A DNA stretch of 64,000 nucleotides from Typha latifolia (Eukaryota > Streptophyta > Magnoliopsida > Poales > Typhaceae), in assembly GCA_019914945.1 (NCBI GenBank), contig CM034099.1, positions 10,801,001-10,865,000 on the forward strand, in the 5' to 3' direction. The stretch's first letter is position 1; the number at the start of each line of letters is the position of its first letter. A model generated the notes under the pieces. That model searched no databases, was not told the DNA's origin, and worked only from the letters and a program-made list of their open reading frames with translations. Below are positions 19,650 to 32,253 of the stretch, in pieces. Both the position numbers and the translations under genes were made by a program.

Positions 19650-22600
19650 GATGTAGAGGTCTAGCAGTTCAGATTTATCAATACTCAAAATATTTTTAAC
19701 TAGCTTGTGGCTCGAGTGATAGGAGTGTGCTGCACGACCATCACAGCTCATACCTAATAAGCTATTCTTTAGAATATACTAAAAGAAATTAATTTTCTTA
19801 ATCATTTAGAAGATTGCCATTAATAATTCTCGGGTTTATAGTAATTGGAATCCAAGCTAGCCGATTGATATGAATAACTTGGTATCCCCTTAGTCTCCCT
19901 TTGATTGACTCAAACGTAAACAAATTTGGTCTTATCGGGTTCCACTAGGTTTGGTTTGTTCACCGCATTGAGTTGACTTACATGGTTATAATTAATTTAA
20001 CATGCACAGCTAGCATTCCTTTCTCTGTCTCCTATGACGTTGATCGATTTTCACTGCTGGTTGTAGGAATTTCCGAAACTTGAGTAACTTGTCACCTTTT
20101 GATCCAACGTACGTAGCATATAGATTGTAATTAATTCTTAGGATAATAAATAGGAAATCAGACCCATTAGTTTGATTATATTATGCAATTAGTAGGTTCT
20201 AAATTTGCAATTAAAGGATTTAAGAGAGTTTTAGCTAGAAACCTCCATGAGTTCATTAAAAAAAGAAACCGTTGACAATTGATTTATATTAGGTAGGCAG
20301 AACCTAAGAACAATGTGGCGATCAGTTCGATCCATATAGCATAAAAATGTAACCAAATTCTAAGCCACCATCTAAAGCACACGGTATGACGAATTTTATA
20401 TAATAATAATAGATAGATATGTACTTGAACTATGATAAAGATAAAGTTAAAATTCGAAGTTTATGCGGAGCATCTAGTACTAATAAACAAACCTATCATT
20501 TATTCATGCAATATTATTTAATTTTCTTGGATCTCTTCAACCTTAAGTTTTTGACTGTGAAGGATTTCATTAACTATGTTTATTCAATTCAATTAATTAT
20601 GTGTCACCTACAAATAATTGGATGCTAGAGCATTGAGGAGTCATGTGAAAATCTCCACTGAATTAATTCGACTGGATAAAAAATCGAGTTGACTACAACA
20701 AACTGGTCGAGTACTCAAAAATCAAACCAAGGAACTCAGCTAGTCATGAACATTGATGTATTTTTATACCACATTAGTATTTACACCCTTGGTGTCTTTG
20801 TTATCAAGGTAAATAATTCTTTTATGCTTTATATTTATTTAACTTTAGTACTCGAGCTTCCTATCAACGAAGGAGGTTGCTGCTCACTAGAGGTTTCTCG
20901 AATATTTATATTATCTAGTTCTCATAATCAAGGCTCATTCTCGGTACAATTTTCAGCTCGACTGTGAGCCGAGTTGAGAATTCAAATTTTTATAAACTGT
21001 GATAGAGCATGCAGGTGATAGAAAAGCAAAATTAGAGAGACTATTGCAAAATAAAAATGATATTTTGACACTAGGGTTGTTGATAATAATGATAAGGTTG
21101 TGACTATAACAAGGATAAAGCTGATAATTATGGTTAATTATGATGACGGTGATGGTGTTATCTATTTTATTCATACATGTTCCGGAAGAATTTTGTTGGC
21201 TGTTGCTCTTTAGATCATTATCCAGATTTTTTTACAGTGCTATTTTTCAGCCAAAATCTTCTTTCGTTCAAGATTATGTGTTGCTCGCTATATATGTGCT
21301 ACAAGAGAAGCCTGACTCCACTTTTATTTACAATTAATTTATCAACAAACTCAAAAATTTCCTCTCCATTATTTATCATAAAATTGAAGAACGTCTACAA
21401 ATATTGAGAAAACAATTGTTAACCTAGGAAAATAAATATAAGGAGAGAAAAGGTTCGAAATAAATCCGAATTCTTAGCAGTTTACCACTAGCTTAAAGAA
21501 CGATAGTGGGAGAAGCAAAGAAGAGAGTTAGTCAAATGTGAATAAAAAAAGTAATTATAAAGTAACAACACCCAAAGATTATATATTAGGAGCAGATTTT
21601 GAGTCCTCTCTCCTAATAAATAATATAAACATCATCAATAGATTAATGATTGTCAAGTAAAAAGAGCAATAATTTTCGAAAGATTATTTAAAACTCGCAT
21701 CTAATTAAAATGAAGATCTTCTTCTAGTTAACAGTTGATAACAAAATAAGTCGTCGATATTATGACAAACGATATATTTGGAACTAGTCTTTATTTCTTG
21801 TTATTTAGGGTGGTATACCGAAGCTGTTTTCCTTATCGTATATCAGTGATTCTAAATAGGTTTCTTTGATTGATCTCTTTCCTTATTCTACCACCCACTT
21901 GGATTAAGGAACGTGAAAAACAGATAATATTGGCAGAGAGTATTAATAGAAATCTTTTTGCAGATAACGTTCATTAGGTTGTCCGTTTGACTTTGTGCAG
22001 AAGGAAACGTCTTCATACTTACGTTGTTTCTAAAGTATTGTAGTGCAGAAGAAGAGATACACCCAACATTATTTAATATGCCATCACATCTGGCCTTGAG
22101 ATGTGCTTAATTTTTATAGCATTCTATCAGTGGCCACATGGCCATGAGGCTCCTTCTTCTGCATGCAAGTAAAGTGTTGCTTCTACAATTATATAATTGC
22201 AACTAAAAGTGATATAGGACAAGTTGAAACTTTTGACTAGACTATTTACCAGAAATAGACCACCTCTCTACTGAAATATCAAAATAGATCTATTTCACAC
22301 TAAGTTTAAAAGAAAATCATTGAACAACTAAGCATTTTACTAGGTTAAATGTTTTTATGTAAAAGTAAGATGCTGATCTATTTAGCATTTTATGTATTAC
22401 CATTTTAACTTAAGAAAATTAAACACTAACTTAAACTGCCATGTTAAATGCTGACAAATACTTAAGCATTTGTTAGTAAAACTAAAACACTAATATATGC
22501 TGGGTTGAACAAATGAAAATGTTGAACATATAAGTGCTTCATTTGAATAATAAACATTTACATCAAAACATTTTAAGTTCATAAACATGTATCAACTTGC

Positions 22601-22665
22601 CCAGTACATCAAATCAAATATGCCGTGGTTTTTTTCTTTTGTTTTCGTCTTATACAATCTTAGGT
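19650..22665. other. Intergenic, AT-rich, upstream of peroxidase
   Basis: No convincing coding sequence on either strand; short open stretches have no recognisable motif. The immediate upstream 500 bp would hold the peroxidase promoter. No transposon ends were recognised. Confidence 0.45.
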
Positions 22666-22734
22666 CATGAGAAGTAGATGGCTCGTATGTAAGCCAAGAA
22701 GTAAGTATGTTTACATCTGCTCACTGTTCCTCTA

Positions 22735-22912
22735 TAATCATAACCTTTATAGCCTGCTCTATAGTAGATGTATCCTACTCTGTTGTAGATATAGCTTGCT
22801 TTGTAGTATATGTAGCCTGCTATATCATAGAAGTAGCTATAACTATCTCTATCTCACTCTCACTCTCCCTCTCCCTTTACCTCTACCTTTACCTCTACCT
22901 TTACCTAAAGAA
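22735..22912. repeat. Degenerate short tandem repeat and CTTTAC/CTCTAC tract
   Basis: Units like TAGCCTGCTCTATAGTAGATG repeat with changes over 22745-22840. A pyrimidine-rich tract follows (CTCTCACTCTCCCTCTCCC, then CTCTACCTTTAC several times). It ends at the target duplication of the solo LTR at 22916. Confidence 0.7.
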
Positions 22913-22915
22913 ACT

Positions 22916-23329
22916 TGATAGGTTCAGGAATAATTACAATGGAATAATCTGAAGATCAACCCAAATTCTTCTTAGGGCAGAACTTTCAAGGAGATCTGCG
23001 GGAGATCTAACCATCCAATAGATCTATAACTTAGAAGATTGTTCCTCTTGAAGTAAGGAATCCAATGCAATTGAGATCATGTCGATCGGATTTGTAGATC
23101 AAACGTTATGGGAAAAATACTAACCATGGGTTAGAAGGTGGCATGAGGAACGTGGATAATAGAATAGGGAAAACATTGATTGGGTTTTGTGGAAGATGGT
23201 GGCTATGGTAGCAGGATAGAGCATTAAGCTAAACGAAAGAGGAGAGAGTGGACTGATCCTTGAGAGGGAAGAGGGCACGGTCAGATTGAGAGAGGAAGAA
23301 AACGACATCCGAGATTGAATGTCGTTGGA

Positions 23330-23373
<44 letters not shown>

Positions 23374-23769
23374 GGGAAGGATAACTCTAATATTTCATCA
23401 ATAATCCTCAATTAGGTTACCTTCCACATATTTAGAGGCTAACCTATTAATAAAATAATTAAAAGATAATCCTAAGATAATTAAAAGATAACCTTAAGAT
23501 AATATAGTTCGCCGATTGCCTTCGAACGTAATCGAACGCGTTCAAACACAGATTTCACGTTCTCTCGTCGTTGCAAATGTGTGCAAGTGTTCGAACGCGT
23601 TCGAACGCACTAAACATATTCTCTGTTTTTGCGAACGTATGCAAGTGTTCAATAATCGCATTCCAACGTAGGAAGTCACGTTTAAACGCAATTGCCAAAA
23701 ATCCTATTCTTCCAAAACAAAACTACTTCTAAAACAAAAAATAAAGTCATAACTAGCTGAATCGTAACA
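22916..23769 (-). mobile_element. Diverged F1-like gypsy solo LTR (854 bp) with AAACT target duplication
   Basis: The minus strand starts TGTTACGATTCAGC and ends CCTGAACCTATCA, related to F1 ends TGATACGATTCGG...TATCA. Perfect AAACT repeats flank it (22911-22915 and 23770-23774). It carries its own TTCGAACGCGTTCGAACGC cluster at 23520-23690, GGTTAGCCTCTAAATATGTG in the TATA position, and a (GA)n run. It is much more diverged than the other F1 copies and so is an older or separate subfamily. Confidence 0.88.
23333..23370. repeat. (GA)n microsatellite
   Basis: Uninterrupted GA repeat of about 19 units inside the solo LTR at 22916-23769. Confidence 0.95.
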
Positions 23770-24070
23770 AAACTAGTGATGGTTGATGTTCGTAGGAGGT
23801 AATACAAGAGCTAACACTAGCTTATGCACTCTAGGAGCAGGAACATGTAAACATCGCTACTCATCAACAATCTATAATGCACTAATACACTAATGCACAT
23901 GTCTGTAATCGCACTTATCGCTAACCACCACTACTACTCCTTGCGGCAAGTGCATTAGAGCATCGACGATGAAATTTTGAAAAATTGTAAACCTAAACCA
24001 AATATTTAGTAGTTAATATTTTTTACAAAACATTTGAGAATATAAAAGGATAGGAACATAAAATAGTTTA

Positions 24071-24646
24071 GGGTTTAATACATTTTACCCTCCTTATACT
24101 TATGCCTAAAATTATTTTACCTCCTTATACTTAAAAAAGTCTCAAACTAGTTCTCGTATTTACGATTAAATTAAAACTGTTAGTTTTATTCCATCCAAAT
24201 TAACGGAGTGCGCTCAAAAATTTTCAAAATTGAATAAAGGGCTGAGTTACCTCCATTTTTAATTTTTATGGATAAAAATATCCTTCTCCTTATATATAAG
24301 CATTTCTTCTCATCAAAAAATATTTACATGTTTTTTCTCTTACTTTCTAGATTGTGCTAATTATAGTAAATTTTATTAAAGCTAGGTTTTTATAAAATTT
24401 AATAGTTATTCACATCAAGTAACACAACAAATATAAATTAAAAAAATTAGATAAAAAAATCCATCTATTTTGACTAATAAACATGAAGGGGCATTTTAAT
24501 CATTCATATGCACTGCATTGACTTTGATAGAAAAACTGACAGTTTCACTTTAGTCGTAAGTACCGAAATTAGTTTGAGGCTTTTTGAAGTACAAGAGGTA
24601 AAGTGATTCTAGGTATTAGTATAGAGCGGTAAAATGTATTTAACCC
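24071..24646. mobile_element. Mutator-like MITE, 576 bp, long terminal inverted repeats
   Basis: The left end GGGTTTAATACATTTTACC and the right end, read in reverse (GGGTTAAATACATTTTACC), begin terminal inverted repeats that stay alignable for about 110 bp (CCTTATACTTA/CTCTTGTACTTC, CTCAAACTA, TTACGA-TAAA blocks). Flanks are AATAGTTTA (24062-24070) and AATATTTTA (24647-24655), a 9-bp duplication with one mismatch, the size made by Mutator-like transposases. The interior has no coding sequence, so it is non-autonomous. Confidence 0.82.
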
Positions 24647-24893
24647 AATATTTTAATTTATACTATTTATATTACAACCTCAATAGGTGTGCGAGAGAAA
24701 AAAACCATGTATGAATCACAATAGCTCATCGCTTCAACCACTAGCAGAGAATCCACTAACCTAGTTCCACGTTACTCCCATATAGCAATATACTCTCTTT
24801 TATGAGCCTGGCAATAAAAATGCTCTCACCATGCTTATCGGTAGAGTGGAACTTATCTTCTCTATTACAAGGAGTAGGGATTTTGTAACAACC

Positions 24894-25228
24894 TAGCTGT
24901 AAAAAAAAAAGAAAAATTGTTGGGCACGACATGGCCAGTCTCGTGTATATGTAGTCAGCTCACATGGGGGTTTGCCACACAGCCCACCACCACTGCCACA
25001 ACCAACCAACTGCCGCAGCCACCTCTCCCACCACCTCTCTCTTTTTTTCCTCTCTCCTCTCTCTCTCTTTCAATCTCCCTCTCTCACTCTCCTCTCTCAA
25101 ACTGTCTATCTTTCTTTATCACTCTTATCGACGTTGGCCTACAGCCACAGCCACCGTCGCCGTCGCTACCAAGGTGAGCTCTCTCTTCTTCCCTTCCTCT
25201 CTCTCGGGTTTGCTAGCTCCTCTTCCTG

Positions 25229-25272
<44 letters not shown>

Positions 25273-27735
25273 TGGCTTAGTCGGACTCGAGCCGCTGTCT
25301 AGCTAATAGCGGTCGAGCCCCTCCCCATTGGCTCGGCTCCTCCCTTTCCTTCCCATATGTTTCTTCTCTTCTCTTCTTCTTCTTCTTCTTCTTTCTTTCT
25401 CTTTCTTTTTTTTCTTGTTCCTTTCTTCTTCTCCCTCCATGGTTCCTCTCTCCTAGCTGCAATAGTGCTGGGCTTGTTCCAGCACTGTGACAATGGGTTC
25501 CTTTTTCTTTCTTTTTCCTTTTAATTAAGTATCTTATGTTAGTTAATTTAATTAGGCAGTTAATTATGTTTATATATATATATATCCATTGATATAATTA
25601 TTAGCTAATTATAATTAGTATAATTAATAATTAATTATATTATAAACACCTAAATATACCTATTACTTACATATAATATTACTTGCATAGAATAGATTAA
25701 TACTTGGCTTCATTAATTATAGTCATGAGATTTATAAATATGCCCTACTATTCATTATATATATAGCCAGTATGTAATTCTATCGATTTATTTATACTAT
25801 TTTGTATAGAATTAGATAATAGGCTTATTTATTTATTTCTTATGTTATATAATTAAGTAAAGACTATGTAGTTTCTAATTAGTTAAGAAACAGTAAGAAT
25901 CATAAATTAGTTATAATTACAATTTTGTCTACACTTATATTTTTATTTATAATTAGACATATTTAGCCTTTTATTTTATAACTACATATTCAAACTCTTT
26001 TCATGAAAATACAAGAGTAACCCTTTTTAATCTTATTTCATCACTAGCATTTTTATAATAATAATAAATTTATAACATTAAAAGTTTATCTCCATAATGT
26101 AAATCTAACTAGTTAATAAAGATAAATAGTAACTCTAAACCCTAATAAACCATCATATTTTAGACAAACGGATTCTAATTAGATAAACAACTAATTTTAT
26201 CATTAGACATCTAATTTGAGCATATTTTATCATTCATTTGAGTATGCTAATCCTGAATATGAATATATTGTCGATATATAGAGATGATTATAGATTACTA
26301 TATTATTATGACTTTATGTCGAGATGATCTCTAGCATGGGTATGTATCTGATAGATTGGCGTGGGTATGCATATGATAGATGTATTATTTGAGATGATAT
26401 TGCATTGACTCCTCTTTCACCTAAATTCTTAATATGTATTGACTTGTTATAGTACTATATATATGCACGTGATCTATCATATAGAAGAAAAATCATAAAA
26501 TCTGATTAATACGATAGTTTATAGAAAGCATAAGGGTACCCGTGTAGGCGTGAGAGTTAGGACACGCTTGGTGGATGATTGATCACTTGATATATTCGCG
26601 ATCCTATGGCTTTACATCTAAGGTCATTAGTCCGTATGCACAAATGCATATTCGAATACATACCGTTCTCTAGAGTATATTTGGCGAATTATCCTTACAT
26701 AGTTTCTATCAGTTAGAAGGGTGCTAGGTCTAGATGGATGATGATATTCTTTGCGAATGGTAGGGTATGATTATGATTAAGATACCCTTTGTGGATGGCA
26801 ATGTATTCTCTGAGCCTTCAGGTTGGATTATAGGATCGAGTACCAATTGTTGACTGTGCACTGTAGTCTAATATGATAATATTATTTAGAGTTGATATTG
26901 ATGATTAAGATATTAAGAAATGCATATAATTTTATTATTATTTGATATACCTAATTCTTGAGTGGTCATCATGCATCATATATGTTGCATTTAATATCAT
27001 AGTATGATCATGATCGATATAAATGTAGCATATTTGAGAGAGTTATGATGATGGTATGACATTGAGACTTATTTAGAATTATATACTTGATCGCTTATGA
27101 CATAATATCTATCATACATTTATATATTATTGAGGATACATTTATATACTCATTCATGACATGATGCTCCATTCTGATTTATATTATCTAGTATATAATT
27201 TACTCTTTGTTTAGCATCACTAATTCGGGGTAATGCCTATTTACCATAACTTTATTTATTTTCTAATCACCAAAGATATATTGTACATGATAACGACTTG
27301 AGATATCTTGAAAAAATATTTTAGGGCAAAGATATGGTGAGCTATAGATGTGAGATGATATAGAAGATAATTTATAGAAATTGAGTTATACGGTTAGTGT
27401 ATATTTTTGTACTCTTCTATATTAGACGATAATTTGTATAATACGTGTCAGATTATATTGGTGTATTAGTTGTTTTAGTTGTACCTTGATAGTTTGTCGT
27501 AGCCTGTTGTGGGCTCGTTAGATTATGACCTGCTAGATTATGTAGTTGTATGGTTATTATAGATTTAGATACAGATATGTTAATAGGTTTAACTTGATAA
27601 TATTGTATTTTATTTGTGATGAATTAAGTGAACACAGGGGTGTATCTATGTTTGGCGGCCTGCTCATCCTGTTACGTGCATTGCACGTGCCATGTGAGCA
27701 TGTGGGCGTGCACCATGCTGGGCGAGGGCGTTAAA
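24894..27735 (+). mobile_element. Possible very long gypsy (Del/Tekay-like) LTR
   Basis: Starts TGTAACAACCTAGC, continues with pyrimidine-rich leader-like DNA, then about 2 kb of AT-rich sequence, and ends with a GC-rich patch (CACCATGCTGGGCGAGGGCG) just before 27735. This layout (TGTAAC start, 2-3 kb, GC-rich GGGCGTxACA-like end) is known for Del/Tekay LTRs. The end is not a clean CA and the flanks GATTT/AATTT match at four of five positions, so the call is weak. Otherwise this stretch is non-coding AT-rich DNA. Confidence 0.3.
25232..25267. repeat. (CT)n microsatellite
   Basis: Near-perfect CT run within a wider polypyrimidine tract (25020-25455) that also has a TTC/TCT repeat at 25365-25400. 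Confidence 0.95.
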
Positions 27736-27841
27736 TTTGCTTATTCCAACCAAATTGGCACATCACTTGATCCAAAAGATTCCACAAAACAATATCAAAA
27801 CATATGAGTGGTGCCCTCATCCTTCTTATATCGTATTATCT

Positions 27842-27845
<4 letters not shown>

Positions 27846-27895
<50 letters not shown>
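27846..27895. repeat. (TA)n microsatellite
   Basis: About 25 TA units, located 45 bp before the point where the 5' LTR of the next element becomes recognisable. Confidence 0.95.
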
Positions 27896-27939
27896 GATTA
27901 TCATATAATCGACCCACATTGTTTGCAAATATTATCAAG

Positions 27940-28840
27940 TTAGGAGTGTCTTTGTTTCTTGTTTTAATATTTAATTTTCAAGAAAATAAATTTTCTGTAA
28001 GTCGCGTTCGAACGAGGGTGGAGTGAGTTCGAACGCGGTTGTAAATGCGGTTGTGAACGGGTTGTGAGAGTGTGCATTGTGCGTTCGAACGCACTGTGAA
28101 TGCCTGTATTGCGTTCGCAAATCCAGAGAAGTGGGAAATAGGCACATTCGATCGTGCGTTGAACGCCTACATCGCATTCGCAAATCCAGAGAATAGAGAA
28201 CTCGGTGCGTTCGAACGCGGTCGGGCGCGTTCGAACGCAGTTGGCGAAATTGTATTGTTTAGGGTTAATTTTGAGTTGTTTGGTTAGCCTCTAAAAGGGA
28301 TATGAATGGCAACCAAAAAATTATTATTGAAGAATTGAGTTTTGCCTTGCCTCCTTCGTCTTCTTCGCTCTCGTTCTCTCAATCCCCAGTGACGCCGCTT
28401 CTAATCTCCCTCGACCGGCCAATCACCCTAAACCCTTAGGGGCGGCCCTCTCCTTCCCCTTCTTCCAATCTATCCAACACTTACCCTAACCCTTCCATTA
28501 ACCATAACCTTTCCATCACCACGTTTCACCGGTCCCACCCCACAAACGCCGGTCTACCTCCAACCACCATCATCTTAGGATCTCGTGCCTCCATCCACGG
28601 ACCCTAAATAGACCACCCTGATGTTCATCCCCTAATCAGATAATATCTCGAGATCCCCACATTTGCTTTGCCTGAACTTGATTTATTAGAAAGCTCTTTT
28701 CTGGGCGACAACATATCCAAATTTCACATCAATCCGACGGCAGAATCTTTTGGGATCTTATTTCAAAGTTTTATGCCAGATCTAGTCCAGATGAGAGAAT
28801 TGGAAGAGATCAAACCTTAGCCCAAGAGGAAATCGTATCA
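27940..28840 (+). mobile_element. F1 5' LTR, left end truncated
   Basis: Aligns to the 3' LTR from its base 60 or so (TTAGGAGTGTCTTTG) to the end AATCGTATCA. The TGATACGATTCGG start is missing. Holds TTCGAA palindromes at 28004-28240 and GGTTAGCCTCTAAAAGGG in the TATA position. Confidence 0.88.
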
Positions 28841-28843
28841 AGC

Positions 28844-28856
28844 TGGTATCAGAGCC
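28844..28856 (+). other. Primer-binding site (initiator tRNA-Met)
   Basis: TGGTATCAGAGCC, three bases after the LTR end, fully complementary to the plant initiator tRNA-Met 3' end. This is the clean single-copy reference for the amplified sites elsewhere in the window. Confidence 0.93.
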
Positions 28857-28873
28857 ACGGACAAACGCTTCCT

Positions 28874-30330
28874 ATGACGACCACCAGAGCCATGGCTGCA
28901 CGGCGAGAAGATGAAGAAGAGATTCTCCCAATAGAGGAGGGGGAAATGATTGCGGGGACTTCCACCTGCAGAACCACCCGATCTAATCGGAATACGGAAG
29001 AACCTAGTGTTCAAGCCGTGTTTGGTCTCTATCTGAACAAATGGCCATCGACAACTAGATGATGATGGAGATGATGCAGGAATTACGAGCGACAAGGGAA
29101 GCCATGGCGAACGGGAACGCACCATCGACCCCACGACGCGAGTCCACACCCATGAACCCACCGCCACCGGTTCAGCCTTTGCAACCACAAGAGCCGCCGC
29201 CGCCACCACTCTATGGGCAGAGACAAGCAAGGATGGTTACACTAGGCCCAGCTTGCAGAACCTATCCGATGAGCGAACCACTATGGAGACCACCTTGGAG
29301 ATCAAGATCCGTGGGCGGGTCAATACGATCCAAAACCACGACAAGTTTATCAAAACTGAAGGAGGGATCATCAACCCTTCATGGTGCATCCTCCTCTGGT
29401 TAGACAAGAACTTGGACATGATCCGGAACGAGACAATGGCATCCGTGGACAAATCGTGCGTCTCGACTTCCCAAGTTCAAAGGTGGCGATCCGATCGATT
29501 GGTTGTATAGGACGGAGCAATTCTTTGCATACCAAGGTACGGCGGAAGAATATAAGGTGATGCTTGTGAGCTTCCACCTTGAGGATGCGGCACTTTATTG
29601 GTTTCGAGCAGCTAATGCCAATGAGGCTATCAATACTTGGGTTGAATTTTGTGCCGATATCACACGACCATTTGGAGCATCGGAGTATGAAGACTTTGAT
29701 GCTCTCCTCTCAAAGACGATGCAAAAGACCATGGTTAGGGCATACCAAGAAGAATTCGAGAGGATAAGTAGCCGATGTCATCCACTATGGACGGATCAGC
29801 AACTTCGCAAAGACCTTCATCTCTGGGCTATGAGGAGACATCCAAACCGATGTGAGGGCTTTAAGGCCTAGAACTTTAAAGGAGGCCTTCGAAGATGCGG
29901 TGCGCATGAAAGACAAACACAGGGCCATGAAGTTACACCTGAAACAGAGTTGGACGAGTCTAGGAAGCCGCAATCAAGCTCAACCAACCATAGCGGCAAG
30001 AAATATCCCCGAAGTACCAAGAATTGCTACTGCAGTGATATCTCCTCGAGCACCCTTGAAGCCATCCAAAGATGTGAAGTATGCACCTAGAGGTCCGGGA
30101 TGAGCACTCACACCTACTCAAGTGGAGGAATGAAGGGCCAAAGGCCTATGCTTTCGTTGTGATGAGAAGTTTGTGCCCAGGCATTGCTGCGCTAAACCGA
30201 TGGGATCGGTGATGCTAATCGACGGATTCGAGGAGGCTGAGAATGAGTTTGTAGTTCAAAATGCAGGTCTGGCTGGGCATCAAGGAGAAGAAGCTGAGGA
30301 GAAGCCCTTGGAGGACATGATAGCAGAAAT
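28874..30330 (+). pseudogene. Gypsy Gag, frameshifted
   Basis: Starts MTTTRAMAARREDEEE 18 bp after the PBS. Then come a methionine-rich helix and proline-rich linker (29059-29220), the Gag core (KFKGGDPIDWLYRTEQFFAY; AALYWFRAANANEAINTW; AYQEEFERISSRCHPLW), a helix LKEAFEDAVRMKDKHRAMKL, and a zinc knuckle GLCFRCDEKFVPRHCC near 30150. The knuckle has the plant gypsy form CX2C...HxC. At least three frameshifts and two stops break it. Confidence 0.88.
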
Positions 30331-30338
30331 CTCCCTCC

Positions 30339-31115
30339 ATGCCTACTGGGACAGCACGCTTAAAGACCTTGCGGGTGAACGGTGTAGTCAAGAAAACCAT
30401 AGTGAGAATCTTGATTGACACCGGGTCCACCCACAACTTCATTGACAAGAGGCTCCTTAGGAAGATTGGGCTCGAGTTGAAACCCATGGAAGGGTTCGAC
30501 GTGACGATTGGAGATGGCACCACATTGCGAGAGGATTTTATTTTTGGAGGTGTGGAATTGAAGGTGCAAGACCAAACTTTCACATTGGACATTTATCCGT
30601 TGGCCTTGCGAGGTGCCGACATTATTTTGGGAACTCAATGGCTTCGAAGCTTGGGGCCTGTGATATTTGATTTTACAAGCCTCACATTGACATTTTGGAG
30701 GAATGACCAGAGAGTGCTGCTGGATGGAAGTCAACTGCTGCTTGAACTTCCAAACGAAGGGGACGCAAGGGAGCTCGCTTCTTTCTTGGCACCCACATTT
30801 CCTTTCTTCTCAGATCTGCGGAGAGCCAGCGCAGAGGATAGTGATTTGGTCCGACTCATGGAGGAGTTGAGAGAGAACCCATCAAGCCACCCTGAGCACG
30901 AGGAGCGCGATGGGTTGGTACTCAAGCACGGGCGGATCAATGTACCCGGGGATGAAGAGCTGCGGAGACTATTGATGGCACACTTCTATGATACTCCTAT
31001 AGCAAGCCATGAAGGGGTCTTGCGTACCTACAAGCGGCTGGCCCAAAACTGTACATGGACAATGATGAAGTTGGATGTGAAGAAATATGTGCGTGAATGC
31101 CAAATCTGCCAATGA
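30339..31115 (+). CDS. Protease fused in frame to integrase zinc domain (RT deleted)
   Basis: A single open frame of 258 codons. Residues 1-110 or so are an aspartic protease: RILIDTGSTHNFID with the active DTG, then IGDGT and LRGADIILGTQWL. Residues 135-170 (ELASFLAPTFPFFSDL) match the linker that follows RNase H in the complete element (AELAAYSSPTFPFIDEL at 42917-42965). Residues 200-258 are the integrase H2C2 domain (HFYDTPIASHEGVL...CQICQ). The LLLELPNEGDARELAS junction therefore joins the end of protease directly to the post-RNase H linker with the frame kept. It is part of a dead element, but the open fusion is unusual. Confidence 0.85.
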   Translation: MPTGTARLKTLRVNGVVKKTIVRILIDTGSTHNFIDKRLLRKIGLELKPMEGFDVTIGDGTTLREDFIFGGVELKVQDQTFTLDIYPLALRGADIILGTQWLRSLGPVIFDFTSLTLTFWRNDQRVLLDGSQLLLELPNEGDARELASFLAPTFPFFSDLRRASAEDSDLVRLMEELRENPSSHPEHEERDGLVLKHGRINVPGDEELRRLLMAHFYDTPIASHEGVLRTYKRLAQNCTWTMMKLDVKKYVRECQICQ

Positions 31116-32226
31116 GTCAAGTCGGAGATGCTCAAACCCAGCGGGCTATTGCAACCACTACCTATACCGAAGCATATTTGGGAGGACATCTCCATGGACT
31201 TCATCGAAGGGCTACCAGAGGTCCGAGGACAATTAGTGGTGTTTGTTGTGGTGGATAGGCTGAGCAAATATGCTCATTTCATAGCATTGTCTCACTCATT
31301 TTCAACAAAAAAGGCTGCTAAAATTTTTGTTCGGGAAGTGGCGTGCTTGCATGGGATGCCTAGGATGATCGTGTCAGACCGGGATCGCATCTTCATCAAT
31401 GAGTTTTGGTCTAAGTTCTTCAGATTGCAAGGGACTCGAATCAACCTTAGTTCAGCTTATCACCCCGAGACGGATGAACAAACCGAGGTGGTGAATCGCG
31501 GACTGGAATAATACTTGCGATGCTTTATGGCGGACCGACCAAAGGATTGGATCAAATTCCTTCCATGGGCCGAGTGGTCATATAATAATGCTCATCACTC
31601 TAGCATTGGCATGACCCCCTTTGAGGTGGTTTATGGGCGCACTCCCTTGCCTTGCGTGCCTATGATAGACTTGCGGCGCGAATAGGACCGAGCTTGACTT
31701 GGAACTTGCTAATTGAGATGAAACCTTGAGACGGCTCAAGATGCACCTAGCAACAGCCCAAAATCACATGAAGCGTACTCATGACAAAGGCCGGCATGAG
31801 TGAGAGTTTGAGGTGGATCAATTGGTGTTCGCTCGAGCTCAACCGTACTGGCAATCCATATTGAGGCCAATTTTGAACCAAAAGTTGGGTTACAAGTACT
31901 ATGGTCCATACTGAGTGCCACAACGAATTGGTCCAGTAGCTTACTAGTTGGACCTACCTAAAGGAACTAGATTACATTCGGTCTTCCATGTATCGACATT
32001 GAAGGCCCAAATCAGACCAAACCATGTGGTGGGTTCGGCCTTACCCGAACCAATGGTGGAAGATGGCCCCACTGAACTGGTCCGAGTCTTAGGCCGTAGG
32101 AGAAGATGCCATAGATCCAGATTTGAGACTGAAGTGCTGATTGAGTGGCTGGGGAAACCTACTGACAAGTCTACATGGGAGATAGAGTCAGATATCCTTG
32201 ATCGCTTCCCAAATTTTAAACCTTGA
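31116..32226 (+). pseudogene. Integrase core and chromodomain
   Basis: Follows a stop (TGA at 31114-31116) that interrupts the integrase frame. Core: DISMDFIEGL (first Asp), IVSDRDRIFINEFW (second Asp), SSAYHPETDEQTEVVNR (Glu); all three catalytic acids are present. A stop follows RGLE, and the central part is frameshifted. The tail (31948-32226) has HSVFHVSTLKAQI and a chromodomain-like end (VLGRRRRCHRSRF ... LIEWLGKPTDKSTWE). A polypurine-like GGAAGCGTAGTGGAT leads into the 3' LTR. Confidence 0.85.
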
Positions 32227-32253
32227 GGACAAGGTTGCGGAAGCGTAGTGGAT

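Noticed and set aside
22667..22952. Tyr/Leu/Pro-rich frames
   Set aside because: They come from the degenerate CTCTAC/CTTTAC tandem repeat and microsatellite.
24917..25302. Ser/Leu-rich frames
   Set aside because: Polypyrimidine low-complexity DNA open in three frames.
28844..28856. tRNA gene
   Set aside because: TGGTATCAGAGCC matches only the complement of the tRNA-Met 3' end; no cloverleaf flanks it. It is a primer-binding site.
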